Shown here: positions 34,237-42,288 of the stretch, one piece after another | How the letters are laid out: each line of letters begins with the position of its first letter | How positions within the stretch are numbered: position 1 is the first letter of the stretch | DNA from: Solibacillus cecembensis | Lineage (GTDB): Bacteria > Bacillota > Bacilli > Bacillales_A > Planococcaceae | Length of the DNA: 63,916 nucleotides | NCBI RefSeq assembly: GCF_001439635.1 | Contig: NZ_LMBZ01000020.1 | Span: 818-64,733 of the forward strand | Direction of reading: 5' to 3' | Notes under the pieces: generated by a model | The model's database searches: none | Told to the model about the DNA's origin: nothing | Seen by the model: the letters and a program-made list of their open reading frames with translations, nothing else | Made by a program: the position numbers and the translations under genes

Positions 34237-35445
34237 TCATAGAACAGCTGATTGGTTAGTACATACGGAAATTACCCCTTCATTTTCCAATGTCTCAATT
34301 TGTTCCTTTGTAAGGCCCATTCCAGCTAAGATTTCCACTGTATGTTCACCTGATTTTGGCGCCAACTTCCTAATAGAGCCCGGTGTTTTTGACATTTTAA
34401 TTGGAGGAGCAATAAGTTTCACATTGCCATACTCTGGGTCACTATACGTTTGAATCATTTCTCTTTGGATGATATGAGGGTCTTTCTCTAAATCTTCAAA
34501 TCTGTTTAGTGGCGTTACACATGTATCTACTTGATCAAATATCTCCACCCACTCTTGAAGCGTTTTTTGAATAATAATGGATTGGATGATCGCTTTCATT
34601 TGATCTTGTTCCTCCATGGGTCCATTAATCTTCTCGCAAAAATCTTCCCGATCAATCGTTTTGCAAAATTCATTCCAAAATTTTTGTTCAGTAGTACCAA
34701 CCGAGATATATCGATTATCTTTTGTCTCATAAATTGCGTAATTGGCGTTTCTGCCGAATAATTTATGCTCCCCACGTTTTGATTGAATGCCGGAAGCTAA
34801 AAAATCTGGTAAAGTGAGTTGTAACCACGAAAGCGCTCCATCTAACATTGAAATATCAATGAACTGCCCCTTGCCTGAGCGTTCTCTTTCAACAATGGCC
34901 ATTAATATCCCTATCGTCCCCATTAATGCCCCGCCGCCAAGATCAGCAACTTGAATCGAAGGAATAATCGGCTTACTTCCGCGGTCTCCCATATATTCAA
35001 GTATTCCCGCATAACTAATATAATTTAAATCGTGTCCAGGCTTATTCGCATAGGGACCTGTTTGACCATACCCTGAGATTGCGCAATAAATAAGTCTAGG
35101 GTTAATCGTTTTTAGAATGTCATAGCCAACACCAAGACGGTCCATCACTCCTGGTCTAAATGACTCTACAAGGACATCCGCATTTTCAACGAGACTTTTT
35201 AGGATTTCTTTTCCTTGTACTGTTTTTAAATCCAGACAGATACTTTTTTTATTTCGATTTACTGAATGAAATATCGCACTATCATCCCCAATTTTTGGTT
35301 CCCTGTTCCTAATGTAATCACCAGCCCCAGTATCTTCTACTTTAATAACCTCTGCACCATAATCAGCTAACAGCATTGTACTAAAAGGACCAGGTAATAA
35401 TCTTGTCAAATCTAAAACACGTATTGACTCTAACGCTAATGACAT
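34237..35445 (-). CDS. Class III (CaiB/BaiF) acyl-CoA transferase
   Basis: 402 residues. VLDLTRLLPGPFSTMLLADY near the N-terminus and RNKKSICLDLK are family signatures; the catalytic Asp is D168 in QVADLGGGAL. It moves CoA between carboxylates without ATP, so it likely recycles CoA from a product to the incoming acid. First gene after the fourth promoter element. Confidence 0.88.
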   Translation of the reverse strand: MSLALESIRVLDLTRLLPGPFSTMLLADYGAEVIKVEDTGAGDYIRNREPKIGDDSAIFHSVNRNKKSICLDLKTVQGKEILKSLVENADVLVESFRPGVMDRLGVGYDILKTINPRLIYCAISGYGQTGPYANKPGHDLNYISYAGILEYMGDRGSKPIIPSIQVADLGGGALMGTIGILMAIVERERSGKGQFIDISMLDGALSWLQLTLPDFLASGIQSKRGEHKLFGRNANYAIYETKDNRYISVGTTEQKFWNEFCKTIDREDFCEKINGPMEEQDQMKAIIQSIIIQKTLQEWVEIFDQVDTCVTPLNRFEDLEKDPHIIQREMIQTYSDPEYGNVKLIAPPIKMSKTPGSIRKLAPKSGEHTVEILAGMGLTKEQIETLENEGVISVCTNQSAVL

Positions 35446-35837
35446 ACGAACCGACCTTCCTTTCCTTAATTTAAATGATGGATTAAGAATTCATTTCCAA
35501 CTAAAAGTACATACTCATTTTTTCTAATACAAATATTAACAGTGACAATATTAAGCATATTAATATTTATATTAATATTAATTTCAATTAGTCATTTATA
35601 ATAGTTACCTGTTTAAAAGGTATGTTAAGTAAAGTTAAACCGCTTAGAATTATGAAATTAACTCAACTAAAAAGAAAAAAGTCCCTCCTCTCTTTCTTGG
35701 AAATATTGAAAGCCTTTGCATTCGTAACGGTTTAATATTATAATTTTTTGAATATACAGAAATATGAAAGTGGATTTTTGAGTTTTATTATGGACACGGG
35801 AGTTTTCACAATAAAATTTATATTCTAGGGGGAACTT
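35446..35837. other. Divergent promoter region of CaiB and LysR-2
   Basis: 392 AT-rich bases. Besides element copy 4 it has several TATTAAT/ATTAATA repeats at 35550-35585, likely promoter or DNA-bending sequence. No ORF seen. Confidence 0.6.
35590..35640 (-). promoter_or_regulatory. Island promoter element, copy 4
   Basis: Core AAAAGGTATGTTAAGTAAA (35615-35633), preceded by ATAGTTACCTGTTT and about 170 bases upstream of the CoA-transferase start. It agrees with copy 3 at nearly every core base. Confidence 0.7.
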
Positions 35838-36758
35838 ATGCGTATCGAACAACTCCAATATATAACGGATATTGAAAGAACAGGTTCAATAGCACATACG
35901 TCTGAACGGCTTTTTATATCATCTCCTGGTATAAGTTTAGCGATTAGTAACTTAGAAGAAGAACTTGGGGTAAAGTTATTTGATCGTTCCAGAACGGGAT
36001 TAGAGCCCACTGTAACTGGAAAAAAAATTATTATTAAAGCACAGGAAATTTTAAATAGAATTGAAGAATTTAAATTAGAGGCCAAAAGTGGATCTTCGGA
36101 AATTGAAGGGCAATTATCAATCGCATCTGTTTCTAGTTTTTGCAAAGAAATCATTCCGAAAACTTCGGTCGAACTTAAATCAAAATTCCCAGGAATAACA
36201 CTTAAAATTAATGAAACGGGGCTAGGTCAAGTTCATAAGGAGATTTTGAAAGGCAATGCTGATATCGGTATAATCTTTGACCCTTTTCCATCAGGCGAAG
36301 AACATCAACTACTTGTTTCAAAACATTTATTCGATAGTATAATGATGGTTAGTTTTAGAAAGGATTCTGCATTATCTGATTTAAAACAAATTTACATTGA
36401 GGATATTATTAAGTATCCGATTGCTCTAAATTACGATTATAATAACGGGAAAGATAAATATTTTTCTCAAACCTTTGGAGAATACAATAAATTAAATATA
36501 CAAGTGCAATCACAAAATTCAGAAACCAAAAAGCATTTTATTGCACATGGATTAGCAATTGGTATAGAGACGGAGCTATCCGTACTATCAGACCCCTTTT
36601 ACCAGCGTGAAGATATTATCGTAAAGCCCGTCCTTGGATTAACTCCAAAAATTTCATACCATTACATTCACTTAAAAAACCAACATTTATCTACTGCCGC
36701 TAAAGTATTTTTGAAAGAACTCATGGCTCAAATCGAAAGTTTTAATTTACAACTTTAA
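35838..36758 (+). CDS. LysR-family regulator 2 of the catabolic island
   Basis: 306 residues, paralogue of the regulator at 24898 (shared segments include LFISSPGISLAIS, FDRSRTGLEPT, IIIKAQEIL and FYQREDIIVKPVLG). GGGGGAA precedes the ATG. It borders the island on its upstream side and faces away from the CoA-transferase gene. The effector domains share a framework but differ at many internal positions, which would fit two related inducers. Confidence 0.88.
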   Translation: MRIEQLQYITDIERTGSIAHTSERLFISSPGISLAISNLEEELGVKLFDRSRTGLEPTVTGKKIIIKAQEILNRIEEFKLEAKSGSSEIEGQLSIASVSSFCKEIIPKTSVELKSKFPGITLKINETGLGQVHKEILKGNADIGIIFDPFPSGEEHQLLVSKHLFDSIMMVSFRKDSALSDLKQIYIEDIIKYPIALNYDYNNGKDKYFSQTFGEYNKLNIQVQSQNSETKKHFIAHGLAIGIETELSVLSDPFYQREDIIVKPVLGLTPKISYHYIHLKNQHLSTAAKVFLKELMAQIESFNLQL

Positions 36759-36763
36759 ATGAA

Positions 36764-36800
36764 AGAACTGCTGGAGCAAGGGGTTCAGCAGTTCTTAAAG
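36764..36800 (+). terminator. Terminator of lysR-2
   Basis: AGAACTGCTG (36764-36773) with CAGCAGTTCT (36786-36795), then TAAAGTTTCTTGTTT. Confidence 0.7.
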
Positions 36801-36914
36801 TTTCTTGTTTGGCATTAAACGCATTAGAAACCAAGCCCAAGTAATGCCCGTCAAATTAAATTCATCCAATATATTAGTCTAATTTAAAATTATTTACTCT
36901 CTTGTGAAGGAAAG

Positions 36915-37196
36915 TTATAGTCTAACCTTAACCTCAGTTCCATCCTTAGCTTTAATATCCACTAGTACGATTCCCTTACAACCTTTTAGTTCCTTAATGA
37001 TGAGCTTGAGCATTTTCTTATCTATTAATGGGAAAGTAAAATCCACCTTCTTTTTTTCAAAATACTCTTTTGTCCATTTGTTTAATTTTTCCTGCAAAAA
37101 CTTTGAAGTTACAATTGAAATTGCACTGTTCAAAACCACATACGGAACTGGAATGATAAAACGAATGCCTTTTACTTTCACTTTTACATATATCAT
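36915..37196 (-). CDS. Small protein resembling the C-terminal half of the upstream YvlB-like gene
   Basis: 93 residues (from the ATG at 37196). Pattern PVPYVVLNSAISIVTS then DKKMLKLIIKELKGCKGIVL and DIKAKDGTEVKVRL parallels the gene at 37207 segment by segment, suggesting tandem duplication. Begins ten bases after that gene's stop. Function unknown. Confidence 0.65.
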   Translation of the reverse strand: MIYVKVKVKGIRFIIPVPYVVLNSAISIVTSKFLQEKLNKWTKEYFEKKKVDFTFPLIDKKMLKLIIKELKGCKGIVLVDIKAKDGTEVKVRL

Positions 37197-37206
37197 AAGC
37201 AATGCA

Positions 37207-37596
37207 CTACTCAATGATGACTGAAACGGTATCCCCGTTTGCCGATTTAATATCAACAATTTGGCCATCTAATTCGTTTTCAATCGCTTCAATAATAAGG
37301 TTTATGTCTATATCTTTAACGTATTTTTCCGATTGAGGAATGCTCGCTGCGATACTGTGTCCAGCCAGTAATACGACCTTAACAAGCTTTATAGGTACAT
37401 TCACTTTGACGTTGTCATTGTCGGCTGATTCCACACGAATTTTTAATGTTTTATCCAAATAGTTTGCTGGTTTTTCAACAACATTATTCGTTGTTCCTAC
37501 TTTCTCTTGTAATACTTGAATCAATTCCACTCCTTGATCTGCATCAATCTTACCTTCTTGAACCATTGCTAACACTCGTGCAATTTCCTCTTTCAT
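37207..37596 (-). CDS. YvlB-like protein with SHOCT-like N-terminus
   Basis: 129 residues. A short helical SHOCT-like motif (residues 1-30, VLAMVQEGKIDADQGVELIQ) precedes a beta-rich domain with TLKIRVESADNDNVKVNVPI. Proteins of this layout occur beside DUF2089 genes in Bacillus (yvlB-like loci linked to cell-envelope stress). It overlaps no neighbour and follows the DUF2089 gene by 12 bases. Confidence 0.7.
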   Translation of the reverse strand: MKEEIARVLAMVQEGKIDADQGVELIQVLQEKVGTTNNVVEKPANYLDKTLKIRVESADNDNVKVNVPIKLVKVVLLAGHSIAASIPQSEKYVKDIDINLIIEAIENELDGQIVDIKSANGDTVSVIIE

Positions 37597-37608
37597 GGTA
37601 AATCCCCC

Positions 37609-37971
37609 CTATTTCTCTTTTAAAAGCTTAATGGCTTCTTCTGGTGTAATTTCGCCATTTTCCAACATGTTGATTACTTTATTCTCGTCTACTTCTTTTT
37701 TCTTCTGTACATTTCCAAGGTATGAAATAATGTCAGTTAGCTTGCCACGAACTGTTGGATATGAAATGCCCAGTTCCTTTTCAACTTCCTTGATATTTCC
37801 TCTACATGTTAAAAATACTTCCACAAAATGAAGTTGATCCTTTGATAAGGACGCCAACTTAGATAATTCAAACTCATTTTCAATCGTTGTGTGGCAATGA
37901 GAGCACTGTAACTTTGTAATTTTCAATGTTTTACTGCACACAGGACAATCTGTGATTACTTGATAAGCCAC
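37609..37971 (-). CDS. DUF2089-family zinc-ribbon/HTH regulator
   Basis: 120 residues. An N-terminal zinc ribbon (CPVCSKTLKITKLQCSHC, four Cys) is followed by a sigma-factor-like HTH (LSKDQLHFVEVFLTCRGNI, KELGISYPTVRGKL) and a SHOCT-like tail (INMLENGEITPEEAIKLL). It probably regulates its own operon. GTG start at 37971 with AAAGGGG upstream, since the longer frame has no ribosome site. First gene of the three-gene unit. Confidence 0.82.
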   Translation of the reverse strand: MAYQVITDCPVCSKTLKITKLQCSHCHTTIENEFELSKLASLSKDQLHFVEVFLTCRGNIKEVEKELGISYPTVRGKLTDIISYLGNVQKKKEVDENKVINMLENGEITPEEAIKLLKEK

Positions 37972-38161
37972 AATGACACCCCTTTCTATCCGTTTATTAT
38001 ATTGTATGATAATTTGATTCAAAATCAATAATTTTAACTAAATAAATTAATAATATCAATTTAATTATTAATATTATTAATTATATACCTACTTATAATT
38101 AATTCAAATGAAAAATCAGCGAGGTACAAAAGCGCTATTTTTAGTTATTTTTTCGCCAAAT

Positions 38162-38212
38162 TCAAAAAAGCGGATTCGGAAAATAGTCCATTTTCCAAAT
38201 CCACTTTTTTTA
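38162..38212 (-). terminator. Terminator of prfC
   Basis: 17-bp stem (38168-38184 with 38190-38206, two wobbles) flanked by A/T runs on both sides, so it may act in both directions. Confidence 0.8.
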
Positions 38213-38228
38213 GGCTTATTTGATAATC

Positions 38229-39800
38229 CTATAAGAAGCTATACAACTGAATATGTTCATTTTTATCAGAGAACCAACGCATTGCAAATTCATTTTCAAA
38301 TAAAAATACTTTATTGTCAAAACGGTCTTTTACAAGCATTGAACGTTGTGAATGCATCGAATCTTTCACTTCTTCTTCATTTTCAATCCAACGAGCAATC
38401 TTGTTGCCGATAGGATCCATTATTACTTCCACATTATACTCATTGCTCATGCGGTGTTGGAATACTTCAAACTGTAATTGACCTACAGCTCCAAGTAAAA
38501 TATCTTCCGTGTGTAATGTTTTGAAGTACTGAATCGCGCCTTCTTGCACAAGTTGTAATACACCCTTCTGGAATTGCTTCCCTTTCATGACGTTTTTCGC
38601 AGATACGCGCATGAAAATTTCCGGTGTAAATTGTGGTAATTTCTCAAAGTTAAAGCCTTTTTTACCACCTACAACGGTATCACCGATTTGATACGTACCT
38701 GTATCATAAAGACCGATAATATCGCCCGCTACTGCCTCATCTACAATTTCACGATCATCTGCTAAAAACTGCGTAGATTGTGTCACTTTAAATGATTTCC
38801 CTGTACGAGCAAGCGTCATATTCATACCACGTTCAAATTTACCTGATACGATACGTACGAATGCAATACGGTCACGGTGAGCAGGGTTCATGTTTGCTTG
38901 AATTTTGAAAATGAAACCAGAAAATTCTTTATGGTCCACAGGGTCGATAAATTGCTCATCTTCTGTAATACGCGGTTGCGGTACTGGAGCAAATTTTAAA
39001 TACGTATCAAGGAATGTTTGCACACCGAAATTTGTTAATGCCGAACCGAAAAATACAGGCGTTAACTCACCACGACGAATTCTTTCCTCAGAATACGCAT
39101 TACCTGCTTCATTTAATAATTCAATATCGTCCATTGCTTGCGTATAGTAAGATGTCACTTTCATCGGATGTTCTACAGCTAAATGACCAGCCTCATCAAG
39201 TGGTAAATAACGATCGGCTTCTTCTGTACGGAACTGTTCGATTCGTTGGTTATAACGATCGTAAATACCAAGGAATTCTTTCCCCATACCGATTGGCCAG
39301 TTCATTGGATACGCTGAAATCCCAAGTACTTCTTCTAGCTCTTCAATCAACTCAAGGGCTTCTTTCCCTTGTCGGTCTAACTTATTGATAAATGTAAAAA
39401 TCGGAATACCGCGCATTTTACATACTTTAAATAATTTTAACGTTTGTGTCTCGATACCTTTTGCTGCATCGACTACCATGACCGCTGAATCTACCGCCAA
39501 TAGTGTACGATACGTATCTTCTGAGAAATCTTGGTGTCCTGGTGTGTCCAAGATGTTGACACGGCACCCTGAATAATCGAACTGCATTACGGAAGACGTT
39601 ACCGAAATCCCACGTTGCTTTTCAATTTCCATCCAGTCTGATGTTGCAAATTTACCTGATTTCTTCCCTTTTACCGTACCCGCATCACGAATCGCACCGC
39701 CGAATAATAGTAATTTTTCTGTAATCGTCGTTTTACCAGCATCAGGGTGACTGATGATTGCAAATGTACGACGTGATAATATGTCTTGTTCTAAAGTCAT
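38229..39800 (-). CDS. prfC: Peptide chain release factor 3
   Basis: 523-residue GTPase that recycles RF1/RF2 from the ribosome after termination. G1 ISHPDAGKTT (residues 16-25), switch G3 DTPGHQDFSEDTYRTL, G4 NKLD and the RF3-specific N-terminus with KGKKSGKFATSDWMEIEKQR. Length equals that of E. coli RF3. Monocistronic between two terminator-bounded units. Confidence 0.96.
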   Translation of the reverse strand: MTLEQDILSRRTFAIISHPDAGKTTITEKLLLFGGAIRDAGTVKGKKSGKFATSDWMEIEKQRGISVTSSVMQFDYSGCRVNILDTPGHQDFSEDTYRTLLAVDSAVMVVDAAKGIETQTLKLFKVCKMRGIPIFTFINKLDRQGKEALELIEELEEVLGISAYPMNWPIGMGKEFLGIYDRYNQRIEQFRTEEADRYLPLDEAGHLAVEHPMKVTSYYTQAMDDIELLNEAGNAYSEERIRRGELTPVFFGSALTNFGVQTFLDTYLKFAPVPQPRITEDEQFIDPVDHKEFSGFIFKIQANMNPAHRDRIAFVRIVSGKFERGMNMTLARTGKSFKVTQSTQFLADDREIVDEAVAGDIIGLYDTGTYQIGDTVVGGKKGFNFEKLPQFTPEIFMRVSAKNVMKGKQFQKGVLQLVQEGAIQYFKTLHTEDILLGAVGQLQFEVFQHRMSNEYNVEVIMDPIGNKIARWIENEEEVKDSMHSQRSMLVKDRFDNKVFLFENEFAMRWFSDKNEHIQLYSFL

Positions 39801-39883
39801 TTTTTATTCCGTCTCCTTTTTCCATACTTCCCTATTTTAAAAGACAAGGACTACTAGTGACAACCTTTTTCACTTAATATTTT

Positions 39884-40432
39884 TCATTTTTTAAGGTATC
39901 GGTTCAGTCCTTTATATAAAATAAATCCAATAACAATTGCAATGGCATTTAATAATACATCATCGATATCGATACTACGCCCTATAAAATACTGTGTGCA
40001 CTCAATAAACAATGGGATACTAAGCGCGACAATATGCATTTTAATCCAGCCTCTAAGCTTTTTAAACAGCAGTGGAATGAAGAAACCAAAAGGAATAAAT
40101 AAAATTATATTCCCCGCCAAATTGTAAAAAGCGATCATCGCTATTGGACCATTTAATTGATCATAGTACAAATGAATCGTTTGAAGCAGTGTGAAGTTAC
40201 TACGCATATATGGACTCGCCGTATCGAAAACAAGATGGCCATTCACAATAGTAAAATCAGGTATAATTGTTTGAGAAAATATACTCACGCAATAGAGAAA
40301 AAAGAGCAACATGACGAGTTCCCTCGGCCACATGATTTTTCTTGTTCTCATATAAAGATAGCGAAAACTCATATAAAATGGCAAGCTCACAACGCAATAA
40401 ATGAACATGCTTATTAAAAACGATTGGATCAC
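39884..40432 (-). CDS. VanZ-like membrane protein
   Basis: 182 residues with five predicted membrane helices; YNLAGNIILFIPFGFFIPLL and SIPLFIECTQYFIGRSIDIDDVLLN are VanZ-family signatures. Such proteins are linked to glycopeptide or lipophilic-antibiotic tolerance but their biochemical role is unknown. GTG start, AGGAGG eleven bases upstream. Confidence 0.85.
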   Translation of the reverse strand: MIQSFLISMFIYCVVSLPFYMSFRYLYMRTRKIMWPRELVMLLFFLYCVSIFSQTIIPDFTIVNGHLVFDTASPYMRSNFTLLQTIHLYYDQLNGPIAMIAFYNLAGNIILFIPFGFFIPLLFKKLRGWIKMHIVALSIPLFIECTQYFIGRSIDIDDVLLNAIAIVIGFILYKGLNRYLKK

Positions 40433-40492
40433 TTAACTAAACACCTCCTAGATAGTAACACGTTCCTTCATTACTGCACGTGTCGCCACTAA

Positions 40493-40527
40493 AAAACACC
40501 GTATGTGCGCTTCATACACATACGGCG
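40493..40527 (-). terminator. Terminator of murE
   Basis: CCGTATGTG (40499-40507) with CACATACGG (40517-40525), then six T on the minus strand. Confidence 0.85.
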
Positions 40528-40545
40528 ATTGAATGTACCTCTGAA

Positions 40546-42015
40546 TTAAACAAATTTTAATTTCCCTGCTTCTATCGCAATTTCTGCATCACTATGAGGA
40601 TATTTTGTATTTTCAATAATTTGATAATCCTCGTGCCCTTTACCGGCAAAAATAATAATATCTCCAGCATTCGCAATACTTATCGCATGACGAACGGCTT
40701 CAGCACGGTCACCAATACATGCATAATTGTCATGAGCCATCCCTTTAGCAAGATCACCTGTAATGCTGTCAAACTCCTCAAAGCGAGGATCGTCTGTCGT
40801 TAAAATGACATAATCCGCAACCGACGCTTTTTCTGCCATGATTGGACGTTTCGTTTTATCACGTCCACCACCCGTTCCAACTAAGAAAATCAATTTATTT
40901 TCTGGTTTTTTATATGGCAATGCGGCATTAATTGCTTTTTCAATCGCATCGGATGTATGGGCATAATCGACAAATATTTGAATTGGTAAATCCGTCATAA
41001 CCTTTTCCATTCGACCTTTTACTGGTGGCAGCATTTCGATTTGTTCAATTACCGCTTCTAGTGCAAAACCGCGCGCATAAAACATCGCTGTGGCCGCTAA
41101 TACATTATAAATATTAAATTCACCTAACAAATGCATGTGCACATGGAAAGTTCCTTCTGGTGTGACCATTTCAAAATGGGTCATCCCATTTTCATACGTG
41201 CAATTTGTAGCACGGAAAATTGCATCATTATGTAAACCATATGTCCAAATTGGGAAAGGTGTTGTATCCGCATATTTTTTTGACCAAGGATCATCCGCAT
41301 TCAATACAACATGTTTATTTTTCTCTAAATCTTGTCCGAGCTGTGAAAATAATAGCCCTTTCGCATTTCCGTATTCCTCCATCGTACCATGGAAATCTAA
41401 ATGATCATGCGTTAAATTCGTAAAAATAGCCACATCATAATCCACGCCCGCTAAACGACCTAAAGAGAGCCCGTGAGAAGATACTTCCATGACCATTGCA
41501 CGGCAGCCTTCCATTTTTGCACGAAAAATCATTTGTTGCGTATTGAGCGCATCACTTGTTGTATTAGCGGACTCATACAGTACACCATTTAAATTAAATC
41601 CAATGGTACCTGAAAGCGCTGATTTTTCACCCAGTCCGATTAAAATATTATGAATAATACCCGCAACACTCGTCTTACCGTTCGTACCGGTTATACCAAT
41701 CATCGTTAAATCCTTAGATGGGTAATCAAAAAATCTCGCAGCTAATAATCCTAAAGTGCGCGTTGTACTTTGGACAATTATTTGTGCGACATTTCCTTCT
41801 AGCTCTAACTCGTACTCTGTTACAATTACAGTTGCGCCTGCATCCACTGCCTGTTGTGCATATTCATGCCCATCCACTGTATAGCCTTTAATACAAATAA
41901 ATAGACTGCTTGGTTGCACACTTCGAGAATCAATCGCAATGTCTTTGATGATGTTCGGTAATTGTCCGATCACTTTTTTTTGCATAAGTGTACTTAATAG
42001 CTCTTCTGCATACAT
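40546..42015 (-). CDS. murE: UDP-MurNAc-tripeptide synthetase (MurE)
   Basis: 489-residue Mur ligase adding the third stem-peptide residue of peptidoglycan. The ATP site GITGTNGKTS is at 107-116. AVMEVSSHGL, TNLTHDHLDFHG and the carbamylated-lysine region are intact. The amino-acid-selecting motif reads DDPR at 408-411; DNPR marks diaminopimelate enzymes, while lysine enzymes lack the Arg. The gene stands alone, away from any dcw cluster, so a second murE probably exists elsewhere. Start at 42015, GGAGG eight bases upstream. Confidence 0.9.
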   Translation of the reverse strand: MYAEELLSTLMQKKVIGQLPNIIKDIAIDSRSVQPSSLFICIKGYTVDGHEYAQQAVDAGATVIVTEYELELEGNVAQIIVQSTTRTLGLLAARFFDYPSKDLTMIGITGTNGKTSVAGIIHNILIGLGEKSALSGTIGFNLNGVLYESANTTSDALNTQQMIFRAKMEGCRAMVMEVSSHGLSLGRLAGVDYDVAIFTNLTHDHLDFHGTMEEYGNAKGLLFSQLGQDLEKNKHVVLNADDPWSKKYADTTPFPIWTYGLHNDAIFRATNCTYENGMTHFEMVTPEGTFHVHMHLLGEFNIYNVLAATAMFYARGFALEAVIEQIEMLPPVKGRMEKVMTDLPIQIFVDYAHTSDAIEKAINAALPYKKPENKLIFLVGTGGGRDKTKRPIMAEKASVADYVILTTDDPRFEEFDSITGDLAKGMAHDNYACIGDRAEAVRHAISIANAGDIIIFAGKGHEDYQIIENTKYPHSDAEIAIEAGKLKFV

Positions 42016-42288
42016 AATTCGTTCCTCCAAATATAGTGTTTACACCAAATTAACATCACTTTAATCCCACTTTTATTCGCTCGTAATTTATATGATTAGT
42101 TTCATCATACTGCTCATTTTTATAAATTTCCATTCTTTCGTTTGGACAAATTAAAAATATATTCATGCCGTATCACATGAAACTTCCATTTATTTATTCA
42201 CTATCTATTATCATACCAAAATTCGTCATTTATCGACATAGCAAATTCATGTATTATAATAGGTAGTATTTCTTACATCGGAGGTATC

